Below are positions 32,043-42,221 of a stretch of DNA of 64,000 nucleotides, in pieces; the stretch's first letter is position 1; every line of letters begins with the position of its first letter. The notes under the pieces are model-generated. The model was given only the letters and a program-made list of their open reading frames with translations, was not told the origin of the DNA and made no database searches. Source of the DNA: Craspedostauros australis (taxonomy: Eukaryota > Bacillariophyta > Bacillariophyceae > Mastogloiales > Achnanthaceae); assembly GCA_026770025.1 (NCBI GenBank), contig JAMXDE010000019.1, positions 248,001 through 312,000 on the forward strand. Direction: 5' to 3'. The position numbers and the translations under genes were made by a program.

Positions 32043-34250
32043 ATGGTCATCACCCAGGGAAGCACTGGGGTCAGTGCCAACAATGCCAACAGCGGCAACA
32101 GCGGTATTGCAAGTGCTAGCGACAGCGATGACATCTTGCCCATGCTGATGGAGCAGCATCTACAGAAGGAGCAACATCGTCAGCACCACTATTTGTTCGC
32201 TTATCATGGAGCTCAGATGCAGGCGAATGCGTCGCTGCAGGCGAATGCTCACATGAAGACAAGGGAAGAGAACAGCCACCCGGCTCATCCGCTCAATAGC
32301 GGCATCGGCAGTGGCAGTGCCAACAGCGGAAACGATGGCAGACCGAACAAACGCATCAAGGTTGGTCAGACCGCTGCGGCCATCACCTCGGAACTTGCCA
32401 CTCACAGAGTTTCTGCCACCGAACTGAAAGCCCTCTCTGGACTCACCAGCTTCCAGCCACAACCCTACACTCAGCATCATTCACGGCAACCGCACCAACC
32501 GTTCTCGCAGAACCACCATCTTCTCCAACCTCGACTACGGCCGGCAACGGGAGCGCATGCGCGGGGCACTCCGTTGCTGCATGGCGCGAGCACACCCGCC
32601 GGTGTGGATGTGCTGGCCATGGCAGCTGCAAGTGCAAGCCGCAGCGAGGTCGCCAGCAATCACTTCCACAACCCTCTGTCAGATGTTCGACGCAAGGTCT
32701 TTCCTCCGACATCCTCCTTCCCGACACCGCAGTCCATGCACTCGCGTCGAGTCACGTCTTCGGACTTCGACATCGCCACGCTTCACGGCAACGCAAACCA
32801 TCCGCCTGTCGGCAATCCTAGCATCACGTCTCCGGCGGCGCTCACATCTTCCGTGGCCACGTCTCCACCCGCTCTTCTCACCTCGGCCACCAGCTCCATT
32901 TGGGCCAAGATGATCTTGCAGGTCCCCGTGCACGCCTTTCATTCTCTCGATAACGACACCCTGGACCGCCTCAGCGTGCACATCGATCGGTTGCGGACGG
33001 AGATCCAGGCTGCAAGGTCGCCAGCTGGGAAGAAGCTCTTGGGTGACCCCGCAACTTCCAGAGTCTCGCCCCTCTCTTCCATCGCAGGTGATGACAATGC
33101 CAGTGTCAATGATCCATCCAAATCTACCAACAACAACGTGTCGCCATCCAAATCCATCCAATCAGATTCGACTTCGAGCACCCCGCCAAAGTCAGCAATG
33201 ACACCGTCATCTAGCACTGAGGATGCGGCTGATGACGATCAAAAGTCCAGCGTGGTTGCGACACCACCGGCAACAACCGGCAAGGGAGATCCAACAACAA
33301 CAACAACAGCGGTTGACTCGAACGCACCCAACACTCTGCAACTGGAGGAAGTGCAGCGCCGACATGAGCGCTTGGTGCAGGAGAAGGCCTGCCTCAAGTG
33401 CCACAAGACGGGATGGGTGCAGTCTTTCACGAACTGCTGCTGCCGGCACCATCAGATCCAGCCCAACTGCCTCGTCTGCGATGATTGCCACGGCAGCATC
33501 GATGCCTGCGCCGACAAAGCCACAGCCGATCATGATCACAAAGAATCCAGCAATCAAGCCAACGGCAAAAACAAGGACGCCAGCACTGTTGCGCCGAGCA
33601 AACAAGCGCCGCAATGCGATTTCTGCAAGCAGATCATCTGTATCCACGCCAAAACATGCTCCAGCTGCCCCAAACAGCTCTGCTCATGGTGCTCCCGCCG
33701 GCATATGCATTCCTGGGAGCAGTGCAAGTCCAAGTGCGGACCGCACTGCAAGGATTGCAAGGATGCCAAGCTTCTCAAGGATGGGTGCAACGTCTGCCAC
33801 GAGGCCCTGTGCTCGGACTGCGACTACCAGCGGTGCCGATGGTGCACCGAGGTGGTGTGCAAAGCTTGCAGTCCCAAGGTGTGGACCGTGTCCAACATCC
33901 TGGACGCCGACAAGCCCGGGGATGGCATGGAGGTCGATCAGGATGCTGCGAGCGACGGCAAGGAGAATGTCGATGCTGCGGAGGGAGGCAACGGGAGTGG
34001 AGATCGCGCGAAGCAAATCTCCCCCGACAGCAGCGGCAAGGGGACCACTTCTCCATTGACTTGTTTGGCGCCATCACAGACACAGCGACCAGGATCGTTC
34101 TCGCCGCCCGCATCCAAGCTGGTCTGGCTGGAGGAGGACAATGGACGCAACGGGCCGGGCGCCTGCATTCCATGCATGGAACGGGCACGCAAGGCAGGCT
34201 ATTTTTACTTCCACAACACCAAGGCCGCTAAGGGGGAGTTGGCCAATTGA
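32043..34250 (+). CDS. Nuclear-type Cys-rich zinc-binding protein (735 aa)
   Basis: I do not recognise the family. The first 430 residues are low complexity (Ser, His, Asn, Pro) with PNKRIKV at about 101-107, a plausible nuclear localisation signal. From about residue 448 to 610 there are more than 25 Cys in CxxC, CxxCxxxxC and CCC spacings (CLKC, CLVCDDC, CDFC, CSSC, CSWC, CKDCKD, CNVC, CSDC, CRWC, CKAC), separated by a linker near residues 495-515. Another CIPC lies near residue 709. This should bind several zinc ions and could be a chain of degenerate RING/treble-clef or chromatin-reader fingers. A short acidic Ser-rich region follows the fingers. The ATG at 32043 is the first in frame. 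Role in transcription or chromatin is only a guess. Confidence 0.6.
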   Translation: MVITQGSTGVSANNANSGNSGIASASDSDDILPMLMEQHLQKEQHRQHHYLFAYHGAQMQANASLQANAHMKTREENSHPAHPLNSGIGSGSANSGNDGRPNKRIKVGQTAAAITSELATHRVSATELKALSGLTSFQPQPYTQHHSRQPHQPFSQNHHLLQPRLRPATGAHARGTPLLHGASTPAGVDVLAMAAASASRSEVASNHFHNPLSDVRRKVFPPTSSFPTPQSMHSRRVTSSDFDIATLHGNANHPPVGNPSITSPAALTSSVATSPPALLTSATSSIWAKMILQVPVHAFHSLDNDTLDRLSVHIDRLRTEIQAARSPAGKKLLGDPATSRVSPLSSIAGDDNASVNDPSKSTNNNVSPSKSIQSDSTSSTPPKSAMTPSSSTEDAADDDQKSSVVATPPATTGKGDPTTTTTAVDSNAPNTLQLEEVQRRHERLVQEKACLKCHKTGWVQSFTNCCCRHHQIQPNCLVCDDCHGSIDACADKATADHDHKESSNQANGKNKDASTVAPSKQAPQCDFCKQIICIHAKTCSSCPKQLCSWCSRRHMHSWEQCKSKCGPHCKDCKDAKLLKDGCNVCHEALCSDCDYQRCRWCTEVVCKACSPKVWTVSNILDADKPGDGMEVDQDAASDGKENVDAAEGGNGSGDRAKQISPDSSGKGTTSPLTCLAPSQTQRPGSFSPPASKLVWLEEDNGRNGPGACIPCMERARKAGYFYFHNTKAAKGELAN

Positions 34251-34650
34251 ACGCGCGGAGGACGCTATTCAGCTACGAGTACCGCTACGGAGTCGGAACA
34301 GATACGAGCATAGCTGCTCGGGGCTGCAATTAAAATAGAATCTGATCCAGACGCTACAGACCGATGATATCTACTCGCAGTATGGTCTTCTCTGGTGACA
34401 GTGCACACCAAGAATAAACGGGTCAGTGCGTTTCAGCTCCCCTTGTGCGAGTACGAGCATGCTTCTTGTCGACCTCCCTCATCTACGAGTATGTAAGCTA
34501 CAGGTCGCACACATCCGCGCCAATGCAACAGCACTGAAGGCACAGTATTGATCAATCCCAACCAACCAACCAACCAACCAAACTGCTAGGCAAGGCAAGA
34601 CCTTGCACAATACGAGTCCTATGCCACAATGAGCAACACGCAGATGGCTG
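34251..34650. other. Spacer between convergent genes
   Basis: Two TACGAGTA words (34274-34281, 34484-34491) and a CCAA run (34558-34581) are present. No gene seen. Confidence 0.5.
34558..34581. repeat. (CCAA)6 microsatellite
   Basis: Six perfect tetranucleotide units just downstream of the BioA stop. Confidence 0.9.
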
Positions 34651-36156
34651 TTACCGAGGACCGCGATGAGCAAGCTTCACCATGGCATCCGTGATACTTT
34701 GCAACTCCTCCTTCTGGATGACGAAGGGCGGCATGGTGTACAGCAGCTTCCCGAACGGACGCAACCACACGCCGTGCTCATGGACGAGCTCCGGTTGCAC
34801 AATACTCATGTTCATCTGCTCCTTCATCTCAATGACACCGATCGCGCCCATAACGCGCACATCCTGGACGTGGGGACTCTGCTTGGCCGGTTCCAGCTGC
34901 TGCTTCAGCTGCGTTTCAATATCCCGAACCGTACCATGCCAATCGTAGGATTGCAGGAGGCGCAGATTGGCATCGGACACGGCGCAGGCCAGCGGGTTGC
35001 CCATGAAGGTGGGTCCGTGCATGAGGACGCCGGCGGGGCCCTGGGCGAAGACCTCCGACACCTGGCCGGTTGTGATCGCAGCTGCAAAGCTGAGGAAACC
35101 GCCGCTGAGAGCCTTGCCGACACAGAGGATGTCAGGTGTGATGTCGGCATGCTGGCAGGCGAAGAGCTCCCCGGATCGACCAAAGCCGGTGGCGATCTCA
35201 TCGGCGATCAACAGAATGCCGCGGTCATCGCAGGCCTCCCGGATGGCCTTGAGGTAGTTGGGATGGTAGAACCTCATTCCGCCCGCGCCCTGCACGATGG
35301 GCTCGAGGATGACGGCAGCGATCTCGTCTTCGTTGTGGTCGAGATGCTGAAAGAAAGCCTTCAAGGACGGATCGTCGTCATTCCACTCCTGATCGGCGGT
35401 GATCTCGGGCCTCGGACAGAAGATCTGCGGTATCAAAGACTTGGAGAAGAGATGGTGCATCCCGTTGACCGGATCGCAAACGCTCATGGCGTGGAAGGTG
35501 TCGCCGTGGTATCCACCCGAGATGGTGAGGAACTTGGACCTTGGCGGGTTGCCGCTGGTGCCTTGGATGGCGGCCAGGTTGTAGTGATATTGCAGCGCCA
35601 TCTTCATGGCGACCTCGATCGCGACGCTGCCCGAATCGCAGAAGAAGACCTTATCCAACGCCCTCTTCTCACAACGGGGCGTCATGTCGGACAGCGTCTT
35701 GGCAAGCCGGACGGCCGGTTCGTGCGTGAGGCCACCGAACATCATGTGCGACATGTTGCCGATCTGCTGCTGCGCGGCCTCGTTGAGAACGGGATGGTTG
35801 TAGCCATGGATGCAGGCCCACCAGGATGACATGCCGTCCACCAGCTGCCGGCCGTCCGACAGCGTGATGGTGCACCCATCGGCTCGTTCCACGGGGAAGC
35901 AGGGCGTGGTCGTGTTGGGGAGGCTTGCGTAGGGATGCCACACGTGTTCGGAGTCCAGTCGCACGATCTCCTCGACTGGCAGCGGGCTGTTGTCATCTCC
36001 ACGGTGCTGTCCACGGTGCTGTCCACGATGCCCTTCATGGTGCTCTGACTCGTGGAGAGCGTTCTGCAGTGCGGAGAACGCGGATCGGCGTTGCAGTCGG
36101 ATGGCACATCTTTGCACCAGAGAGGCCGTCGGCAATCGCAGCAGCGACCGAGACAT
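34651..36156 (-). CDS. bioA: Adenosylmethionine-8-amino-7-oxononanoate aminotransferase, mitochondrial type (501 aa)
   Basis: Makes 7,8-diaminopelargonic acid from KAPA and S-adenosylmethionine in biotin synthesis, using PLP. The chosen ATG (36156; an earlier one is at 36219) begins MSRSLLRLPTASLVQRCAI, an Arg-rich, acid-free amphipathic leader typical of mitochondrial import, which fits the plant enzyme's location. The core starts near EHVWHPYASLP, with GMSSWWACIHGYNHP, FCDSGSVAIEVAMKMA for PLP phosphate binding, SGGYHGDTF, DEIATGFGR with the PLP-ring Asp, CVGKALSGG with the Schiff-base Lys, and HGPTFMGNPLA. Length is normal for BioA plus a presequence. In contrast to the plant BIO3-BIO1 fusion, no dethiobiotin synthetase domain is attached. 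A GQHR repeat encoded by a 12-base tandem lies in the leader linker. The gene is single-exon. Confidence 0.9.
   Translation of the reverse strand: MSRSLLRLPTASLVQRCAIRLQRRSAFSALQNALHESEHHEGHRGQHRGQHRGDDNSPLPVEEIVRLDSEHVWHPYASLPNTTTPCFPVERADGCTITLSDGRQLVDGMSSWWACIHGYNHPVLNEAAQQQIGNMSHMMFGGLTHEPAVRLAKTLSDMTPRCEKRALDKVFFCDSGSVAIEVAMKMALQYHYNLAAIQGTSGNPPRSKFLTISGGYHGDTFHAMSVCDPVNGMHHLFSKSLIPQIFCPRPEITADQEWNDDDPSLKAFFQHLDHNEDEIAAVILEPIVQGAGGMRFYHPNYLKAIREACDDRGILLIADEIATGFGRSGELFACQHADITPDILCVGKALSGGFLSFAAAITTGQVSEVFAQGPAGVLMHGPTFMGNPLACAVSDANLRLLQSYDWHGTVRDIETQLKQQLEPAKQSPHVQDVRVMGAIGVIEMKEQMNMSIVQPELVHEHGVWLRPFGKLLYTMPPFVIQKEELQSITDAMVKLAHRGPR
35998..36030. repeat. 12-base coding tandem repeat in the BioA leader
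   Basis: About 2.7 copies of a TCCACGGTGCTG unit encode GQHRGQHRG on the minus strand, in frame, between the targeting peptide and the catalytic core. Confidence 0.85.
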
Positions 36157-36648
36157 GTTGTCAATTGTACGCCTACTCGTTGAACAATGGATGGGCGATG
36201 CAGCTGCACTGTCATCCACGCTCTGGAGTTATAGTTTGTGCCATGGGTCGTCCACACCACAGAATCAATGTGATGTCTGCTGGCTTGGCTGGCTGCGTCT
36301 CTGCGCAGATTTATTGGATGGATCTTTCACAAAGATACGAACCGTCTTTGCCTTGATTCCACGTGGAGGTATCTTTTGGGTGTTCCGAAATCTTCAGCGC
36401 ACATGTCACACCTGCTCGTACTGATGCGTAAGCGCAAGTAGATCGTACACTCACACCGATGATGCCAACACAGGAAAGCAACAAAAGCGCAACAAGTTGA
36501 GCAGAGAGCAATACATACAATACGTGCTATATAGCGTCACGCCACATCGCACAATGGTAGTGTGATGGGAGCGCACGTCGGTACAATGCAGATTCTATCC
36601 TTATGATTTTCGTTCTATTCTCGCAGATGGGATGCGCGCGACAACACC
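36157..36648. other. Spacer, no gene seen
   Basis: BioA leader/promoter and the 3' side of the PARP/RING gene, both on the minus strand. No gene or repeat supported. Confidence 0.5.
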
Positions 36649-38790
36649 TCAAGCCTCCATGACGAAGTTGGGGATGCATAGGTTGTCCAGCGCCGCATCA
36701 ATCCTCGCAAGGTCCCGCTCGTTGCGTCCGACGCCGGACACGAAATGCGGGATGGAGCCCCACGCGATGGTCACGTGTTTGAAGGCATTCGCCTTGAGGA
36801 TGAGGACGTGGCCATTCAGAAAGGCGTACTTCAATCTACCCAGCCGCATCTTGTCCTCCTCCGTCACGTACGGCAGGGCCGCGGATTTCGCCACCCCGAT
36901 CCATGATTTGCCGGGGTGCGGGTGGTAGCTCTTCTGATGGCCTCGCTCGATGCTGTACTCGATCCGCACGCTTCGGCAAGACGGCTCCGTGCCCTTCTGT
37001 GGGCGAGCATCATCAGGATGCACGATCATGGTGCCGTTGGGCATGGAGCCGATCGTGGTCGGCACCGCTTTGTTGCACTTGTGGCAATGCAGGTGGCCGT
37101 CGAACCAGCTACTGATGCACTTCTTGTGACACACTTCGGAACAGCACCTCATGGACACGGATGGGGCGTTGGCGGTGGGTCTTCGGCACATGGAGCACGT
37201 TCGCGAAGCCTCGTCGAGGCTGCTCATGTCCGTGACCTCGCGAAAGATGTCGGGAAGGATGTAATCGTTGAGCCTCTTGGGAGCATCGTACGCCAGCGCA
37301 TCGAGCGCCATGAAGAAACGCCGGGGGATGCCGGGACACTCAAAACCGGCCTTTTTGGACATCAGTGGCTCGATGGCCGGGGAGGGCACCTGGTGGAAGA
37401 CCTCGTCGAGCAAGCACTGGAGCTTCCAGCGATACCGGTGCAGAAGGGTCGTCACTTGCGTGGATCGTCGCAGCATCGACGTGGGGTACTGCACCAGCGG
37501 GCAGCACTGGGCCGATGTCTTGAGGACCGTGTACGCGTTCTTTGGGACGATTACCGTGTTGGCTGCGGCGTCCGTTGGATGGTCGTACTCGGGCGTGCCT
37601 TGGAGACGTGCGACGACCAGACCGATATCGCCGTAGCTCGTCGTGCCGACGAAGTTGTCGCAGGTGTAGACGCCGTTGCCGTAGGCCGCGCCGTTGAACC
37701 TGTTGCAGATGCCCTCCGTGTCGCGGTCGCACTTGGTGAGCAGTCCGTGATCGACAATCTTATCCAGGTTGTGGCCGACGGTGTAGTGATAGCCAATGTC
37801 GATGAGGAACGGGCGGTTCTGCCTTCGGAACTCGTCGCGGCAATGGATCAACCGCTGCGCCAACACGATGAGATCGAGCTTCTTGAAGGGTTGGATTCCC
37901 AAGGTCGCAAGGTCAACGGGAGGGGGTGGTGCGAGCGCGTGCGTTGTCCTGGAGATATGCACCGACCTTGGTATTGGGGTTTGTTGGCTGTGGTTGCCGC
38001 CACCAAGTGTCCTATTCCAGCCGGCATCGTGGCTGGCATTATTGGTGTTGCTGGCAACACCCTTGCCCTTGTCTTGGTATTTGTCCTTGACACCGCTTCC
38101 TCCGACGACTTCGTCGTGGATGGCCTGAATGCGGAAGGCAAGGTTCTGTGCCATGTTGAGGGCCCTCTCTGCCTTGAAGACGCTGGAATCTTTCGTGGTG
38201 TCCGGTTTGTAATCGTCATGGTCATCGTCACCATGAGTCTTCACGGCGACTGGCCAAGATGATGAAGCACCGAAAGCAGAAGCAGCCCCGCCATCACATG
38301 GGAGGTTGCCGTGGCCGCCGGTTGATGACCCAGTGTGGATACTTGATTGTTGCGCTTCGCTCTGATCAACCAGGGCATTGCATTCAGCATCACCATCGTT
38401 GTTGGCATTGCTGTTGTTGTCCTGTTCATCTTCGTCCACGTAGATGTAAGATTCTGCATCACTCTCTTCCTGTTCGCTATCATCGGCATGATCGCCATCA
38501 TCATGAAAGACATCTTCGTTGTCATGATCTCGATGATCGGACATCACTTCTTTCAGATGGCCATCCATGTTTGATGCTCTTTCGTTGGAACACAGATCGA
38601 TGATGCGAGATATCTCAGTTGCAGAGCGATTTATGGTACTTTGATTGCAATTCGTATCATCATCATCTTCATCATCTTCGTTGTACTCGTATTCAGACTC
38701 CTCGCTGCCACTCATCCCGTCGGCACCTGCGAAGACAGCGTGTGCAGGTTCAGCACCACCTATCTTGCATCTCTTGCATGGCGTATCCAT
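36649..38790 (-). CDS. PARP-like domain plus RING-like finger protein (714 aa)
   Basis: A second copy of the divergent PARP-like domain is at about residues 325-470: FLIDIGYHYTVGHNLDKIVDHG, then YGNGVYTCDNF, then VLKTSAQCCPLVQYP. A RING-like finger follows at about 525-573, with spacing C-x2-C-x13-C-C-x3-C-H-x2-C-x10-C-x2-C and the E3-like turn CHKKCISSWF. A C-terminal 100-residue block (WIGVAKSAALPYVTEEDK onward) is unassigned. The N-terminal third is very acidic (Asp/Glu runs). The domain order suggests an adaptor or ubiquitin ligase that reads or mimics ADP-ribosylation; this is inference. ATG 38790 (MDTPCKRCKIGG) was chosen. The frame is open to 39456, but the added residues include a poly-Leu run that is just translated CAA/CAG leader sequence; ATG 38934 is a fair alternative. 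Confidence 0.65.
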   Translation of the reverse strand: MDTPCKRCKIGGAEPAHAVFAGADGMSGSEESEYEYNEDDEDDDDTNCNQSTINRSATEISRIIDLCSNERASNMDGHLKEVMSDHRDHDNEDVFHDDGDHADDSEQEESDAESYIYVDEDEQDNNSNANNDGDAECNALVDQSEAQQSSIHTGSSTGGHGNLPCDGGAASAFGASSSWPVAVKTHGDDDHDDYKPDTTKDSSVFKAERALNMAQNLAFRIQAIHDEVVGGSGVKDKYQDKGKGVASNTNNASHDAGWNRTLGGGNHSQQTPIPRSVHISRTTHALAPPPPVDLATLGIQPFKKLDLIVLAQRLIHCRDEFRRQNRPFLIDIGYHYTVGHNLDKIVDHGLLTKCDRDTEGICNRFNGAAYGNGVYTCDNFVGTTSYGDIGLVVARLQGTPEYDHPTDAAANTVIVPKNAYTVLKTSAQCCPLVQYPTSMLRRSTQVTTLLHRYRWKLQCLLDEVFHQVPSPAIEPLMSKKAGFECPGIPRRFFMALDALAYDAPKRLNDYILPDIFREVTDMSSLDEASRTCSMCRRPTANAPSVSMRCCSEVCHKKCISSWFDGHLHCHKCNKAVPTTIGSMPNGTMIVHPDDARPQKGTEPSCRSVRIEYSIERGHQKSYHPHPGKSWIGVAKSAALPYVTEEDKMRLGRLKYAFLNGHVLILKANAFKHVTIAWGSIPHFVSGVGRNERDLARIDAALDNLCIPNFVMEA

Positions 38791-39885
38791 CACAAACGTG
38801 TTTTTGCATTCGCCGTGATGTGATGTGCATGGAGTGGAGCGTGCAAGAGCAGAACAATCGGCCTCTGATGCAACGAGTCCAATACAAGCGCCGTGCGTGT
38901 CAGGGAGTTTCCACGATTCAGTGTTCCATTCCATGTGCTTGCTTTCGCATCGTGTGGAGCGTGCGTCCAACACCCATCGTGGACCTCGCCGTGGACACCA
39001 AACAAGGCCCACCGCGACCAACAATCGCATCGTGGTCGCAGGCTGGAAGAAAACCCGATTTTGGCGCCAAGGAGCACGACCCGACTTTCGAATGATCCGA
39101 CTCGATTTGAGCTGCGTCTGTTCTTGAACCGTGTTTCGGTCATCGTCATTGTTAATCTTTTGGTGGTGGCATCGTGGTTGTTCGCGTCCGTTGCGTCGCA
39201 GTACGCAGTGCCGTGTTGTTTCTGTCCGTGGCGAAGGATACTGCAGCGTAGCGTTGAGTTCGTCGTCGTGGTGCGGATCGGCAATGGAGAGAGCACGAAG
39301 ACATCCGACGCCAACATCCAAGACAGCGAGGAGAAGTATCGCAACCGCACACACGAGGGGCAACAGCGAGAGTAACAACGACAGCAACAGCAACAGTAAC
39401 AGCAACAACGACAGAGTAGAGTTGGACTCTCGGTAACAACACTCACCAACACCCACGGTAATAGACTTTGCAACAACAGAACGTCACCGGAGACAGACAA
39501 GAGAGACAGCAGAACATAAGCTGGTTCATTGATCCAATCCAACGCACGGAGAGGAGCAACCACCATTGCCGCCAACAGCAACAGCAACAGCAACAACAGG
39601 CACCAAGACAGACATTCCCCTCAGGTTTCGTGCTTTGCGGACATTTGCGCGCAGACTAGCCTTCTTGCCGACTTTAGTGCTGGAGCTTGCGTCTTGTTGG
39701 GGTTTCGAGGGTCATCCAGCAGCAGGAGCAGCATTGATAGGAGCACTGATAGGAACATTGTTAGCAAGATAGTGTGAGGCACCAGTGTAGACTATCAGCA
39801 CAAGACAAGAGACCACAGCATAGCACAAGAGACCACCAACTAAAGACAGCATAACACCAACAGACCACAACAGACAAGAGACAAG
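38791..39885. other. Divergent promoter and leaders, no gene seen
   Basis: CAA/CAG-rich stretches (about 39360-39420 and 39565-39600) on the two sides look like leaders of the PARP/RING (-) and PP2A (+) genes. Open frames here read as poly-Leu or poly-Asn/Gln and are not called. Confidence 0.5.
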
Positions 39886-42221
39886 ATGCCCAACATGAGC
39901 TTCGAGATGAACGGCGTGACGCCAACGCCCAGCATGACGTTGGCGCGCACTCTGCCGCAAACAGCCGATGAGATCCCCAACCTCTCCCCGCTGGCCCTGT
40001 TCCAGTCGCAGATGTCGTCAGGATCCACGGAGGCCAAGGTGGACGCCATGAAGCGGTTGCAGGTGGTTGCGCGCGCCATGTGCGAGAGCGGAAATAATGA
40101 GGCGGTCATGGGGCAGCTCATCCCGTACCTGCAGTCCCTGGTGCTGCAGCAGGGCCAGGCGGCCACCGGCGCAGGAGCCGCGGAGGCAGCCGCCGCTGCG
40201 CAGGTCGTGCTGGAGGACGAGATCCTCCTCATGCTGGGCAAGCAGCTCGAGGCCATGGTGCCGTCGCTCCTCTCCACGCCGCAGCAGATGCTCACCCTCC
40301 TCCCCATTCTCGAGCGCCTGGCGGCCGTGGAGGAGACCGTCGTGCGCGACCAGGCCGTGGAGACCATGCAGCACGTCGCCCTGCAGCTGCAGCTCAGCAG
40401 CGTCGCCCAGCCCGCCCAGCCCACGCCCACCACCACGCCGCCGCCGCTCGTGGAGCCCAGCGTCTCACAGACCCTCGTGGGCATGGCGCGCCGCTGCACC
40501 ACCGCGGACTGGTTCACGCCCAAGGTCAGCGTCGCCGGCATGATCCCCACCCTCTACCAGGTCACGCACCACGCCGAGCTGCCCTACCTCTACCGCGAGC
40601 TCTGTCAGGACGAGACGCCCATGGTCCGACGCGCGGCCTCCAAAAACCTGGGCAAGCTCCTTGCGCAGCTCGGAAAGCACGCCAGTCAGCAGTCGCGCGC
40701 CTCGGCAAACGAACTTGCCACCATCTGTCTGCCGAACCTGTGCCAGGATGAGCAGGATTCCGTCCGCATGCTGGCCGTTGCCACCTTGGCGGATGTCGGA
40801 CCCACCTACGCAAACACGCCCGATTGGACCAAGGAGCACTTTGCGCCCTTCGTGCGTCTTGGAAGCACTGACATGAGCTGGTAAGTACAAACATCACATC
40901 CATTCAATTCAATTCCATTGGTGTGGACTTTGGAATGGACTTTGATATGGACTGCCCTTCTATGGAATGGACTTTGCAGGGGCACATCTCGTTTGATTCT
41001 AACAACAACACATTCATGCAATGCATACAATTCACCCAATTCTTCTCATCGGCAACAATCCAATCCCCATCCCTTGCACACCGTCACAACACAACCATCC
41101 ACGCTATGCCACACACACATCATACCACACACACACACAACAGGCGCGTTCGTCACAATCTCTCGAAACACTTCTCTGAAGTGGCGCAGAATCTGGGCTT
41201 CGCTGGTGACGCAAGATACGCGGCCGACCAGACCATGATCATGGCATGCTTCGTCTCACTCCTCAGCGACGTCGAACCAGAGGTCCGTGCCGCAGCCGTC
41301 GGACATTTCGCACCCATGGTCCACTGGGGCGGCTCAGAACTATTCCAATCCCACCTCCAACCCCTCCTCCCAACCCTGGCCGACGATCTCGTCATGGAAA
41401 TCCGAAGTAAGTGCGCCCTCGCCATCATGGACTCGTCGCAGGGCGGAACCCTCGAAGACACCCTCATCCTCCAATCCTTCGGATCCTACCTCGAATCTTT
41501 CCTGCAGGACGACTTCCAGGAGGTGCAGCTGCAGGTCCTCAACAACCTAGGCAAACTCGCGCACCTCCTGCAGGACATGGACGGCGTCGTCAGCACCATC
41601 CTCAGCATGGCAGGCGCCACCAACTGGAGAGTAAGGGAAGGCGTCGGTCGTCTCCTCCCGCATCTCTGCCAGGCACGCGGCGCAGAATTCTTCACCAATG
41701 TCCTCCTCGAACCATGCTGGCTAGGACTCCTCCTCGACCCCGTAGCCAGCGTCCGCGCCGCATGCGTCAGCGGCATGGAGACCCTGGTCCGAACCGCTGG
41801 GCAGGAATGGCTCGTCAAGCAGATATTACCGCAGCACGTACGGATTTACAATCACGCCGCCAACGGCAGCTACCTCATCCGCATCACCATCCTGCAAGCC
41901 CATGCCGCCACAGCCGTCGCATGCGCAGGAACGTCGCCGGAGGGAAGCTCGTTGTGGAATGATGTCATGCTCCAGCTACTGCGCGGAATCTCAGACGGCG
42001 TCGCCAACGTCAGAATGGTCGCCGGCAAGGGATTGGCGCAAGTCATCGAGGCGGTCAAGAAGGCCGGGGAGGAAAACCAGCTGGCCTTCGTCGACACCAC
42101 CGTCAAGCCAGCACTCGAGACCCAGCTGGAGACCGAATCGGATATGGATTGCCGCGATGCCTACCAGCTGGCCTTGGATGCGCTTGGCGGGCCAACCGCA
42201 GCTCCGGGCGGCGGGGAGTAG
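39886..42221 (+). CDS. Protein phosphatase 2A scaffold subunit A (PR65), two exons (690 aa)
   Basis: Scaffold that holds the PP2A catalytic C and regulatory B subunits. Exons are 39886-40880 and 41144-42221; the GTAAGT...CAG intron has a CA-rich 3' part. The splice joins TDMSW to RVRHNLSKHF, recreating the WRVR HEAT-repeat signature, and the total is divisible by three. HEAT repeats run from about residue 120 to the end, with the family pattern D-E-x-x-x-V-R-x-x-A (DETPMVRRAASKNLGKL; DEQDSVRMLAVATL; DVEPEVRAAAVGHF; DPVASVRAACVSGM). PR65 is normally about 590 residues. The extra hundred lie in an N-terminal tail and two Ala- or Pro/Thr-rich inserts (about residues 91-105 and 168-185). The 39886 ATG directly follows a CAA-rich leader. 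Confidence 0.9.

Noticed and set aside
34666-35829. 387-codon plus-strand open frame over BioA
   Set aside because: Shadow of the confidently identified BioA on the other strand.
36916-38262. 448-codon plus-strand open frame over the PARP/RING gene
   Set aside because: Its composition is Val/Asp/Gly-rich without motifs, while the minus strand has the PARP-like and RING-like signatures.
38791-39456. N-terminal extension of the PARP/RING protein with a poly-Leu run
   Set aside because: The Leu run is translated CAA/CAG leader sequence in one frame; a poly-Leu signal would be atypical, and the acidic soluble protein needs none.
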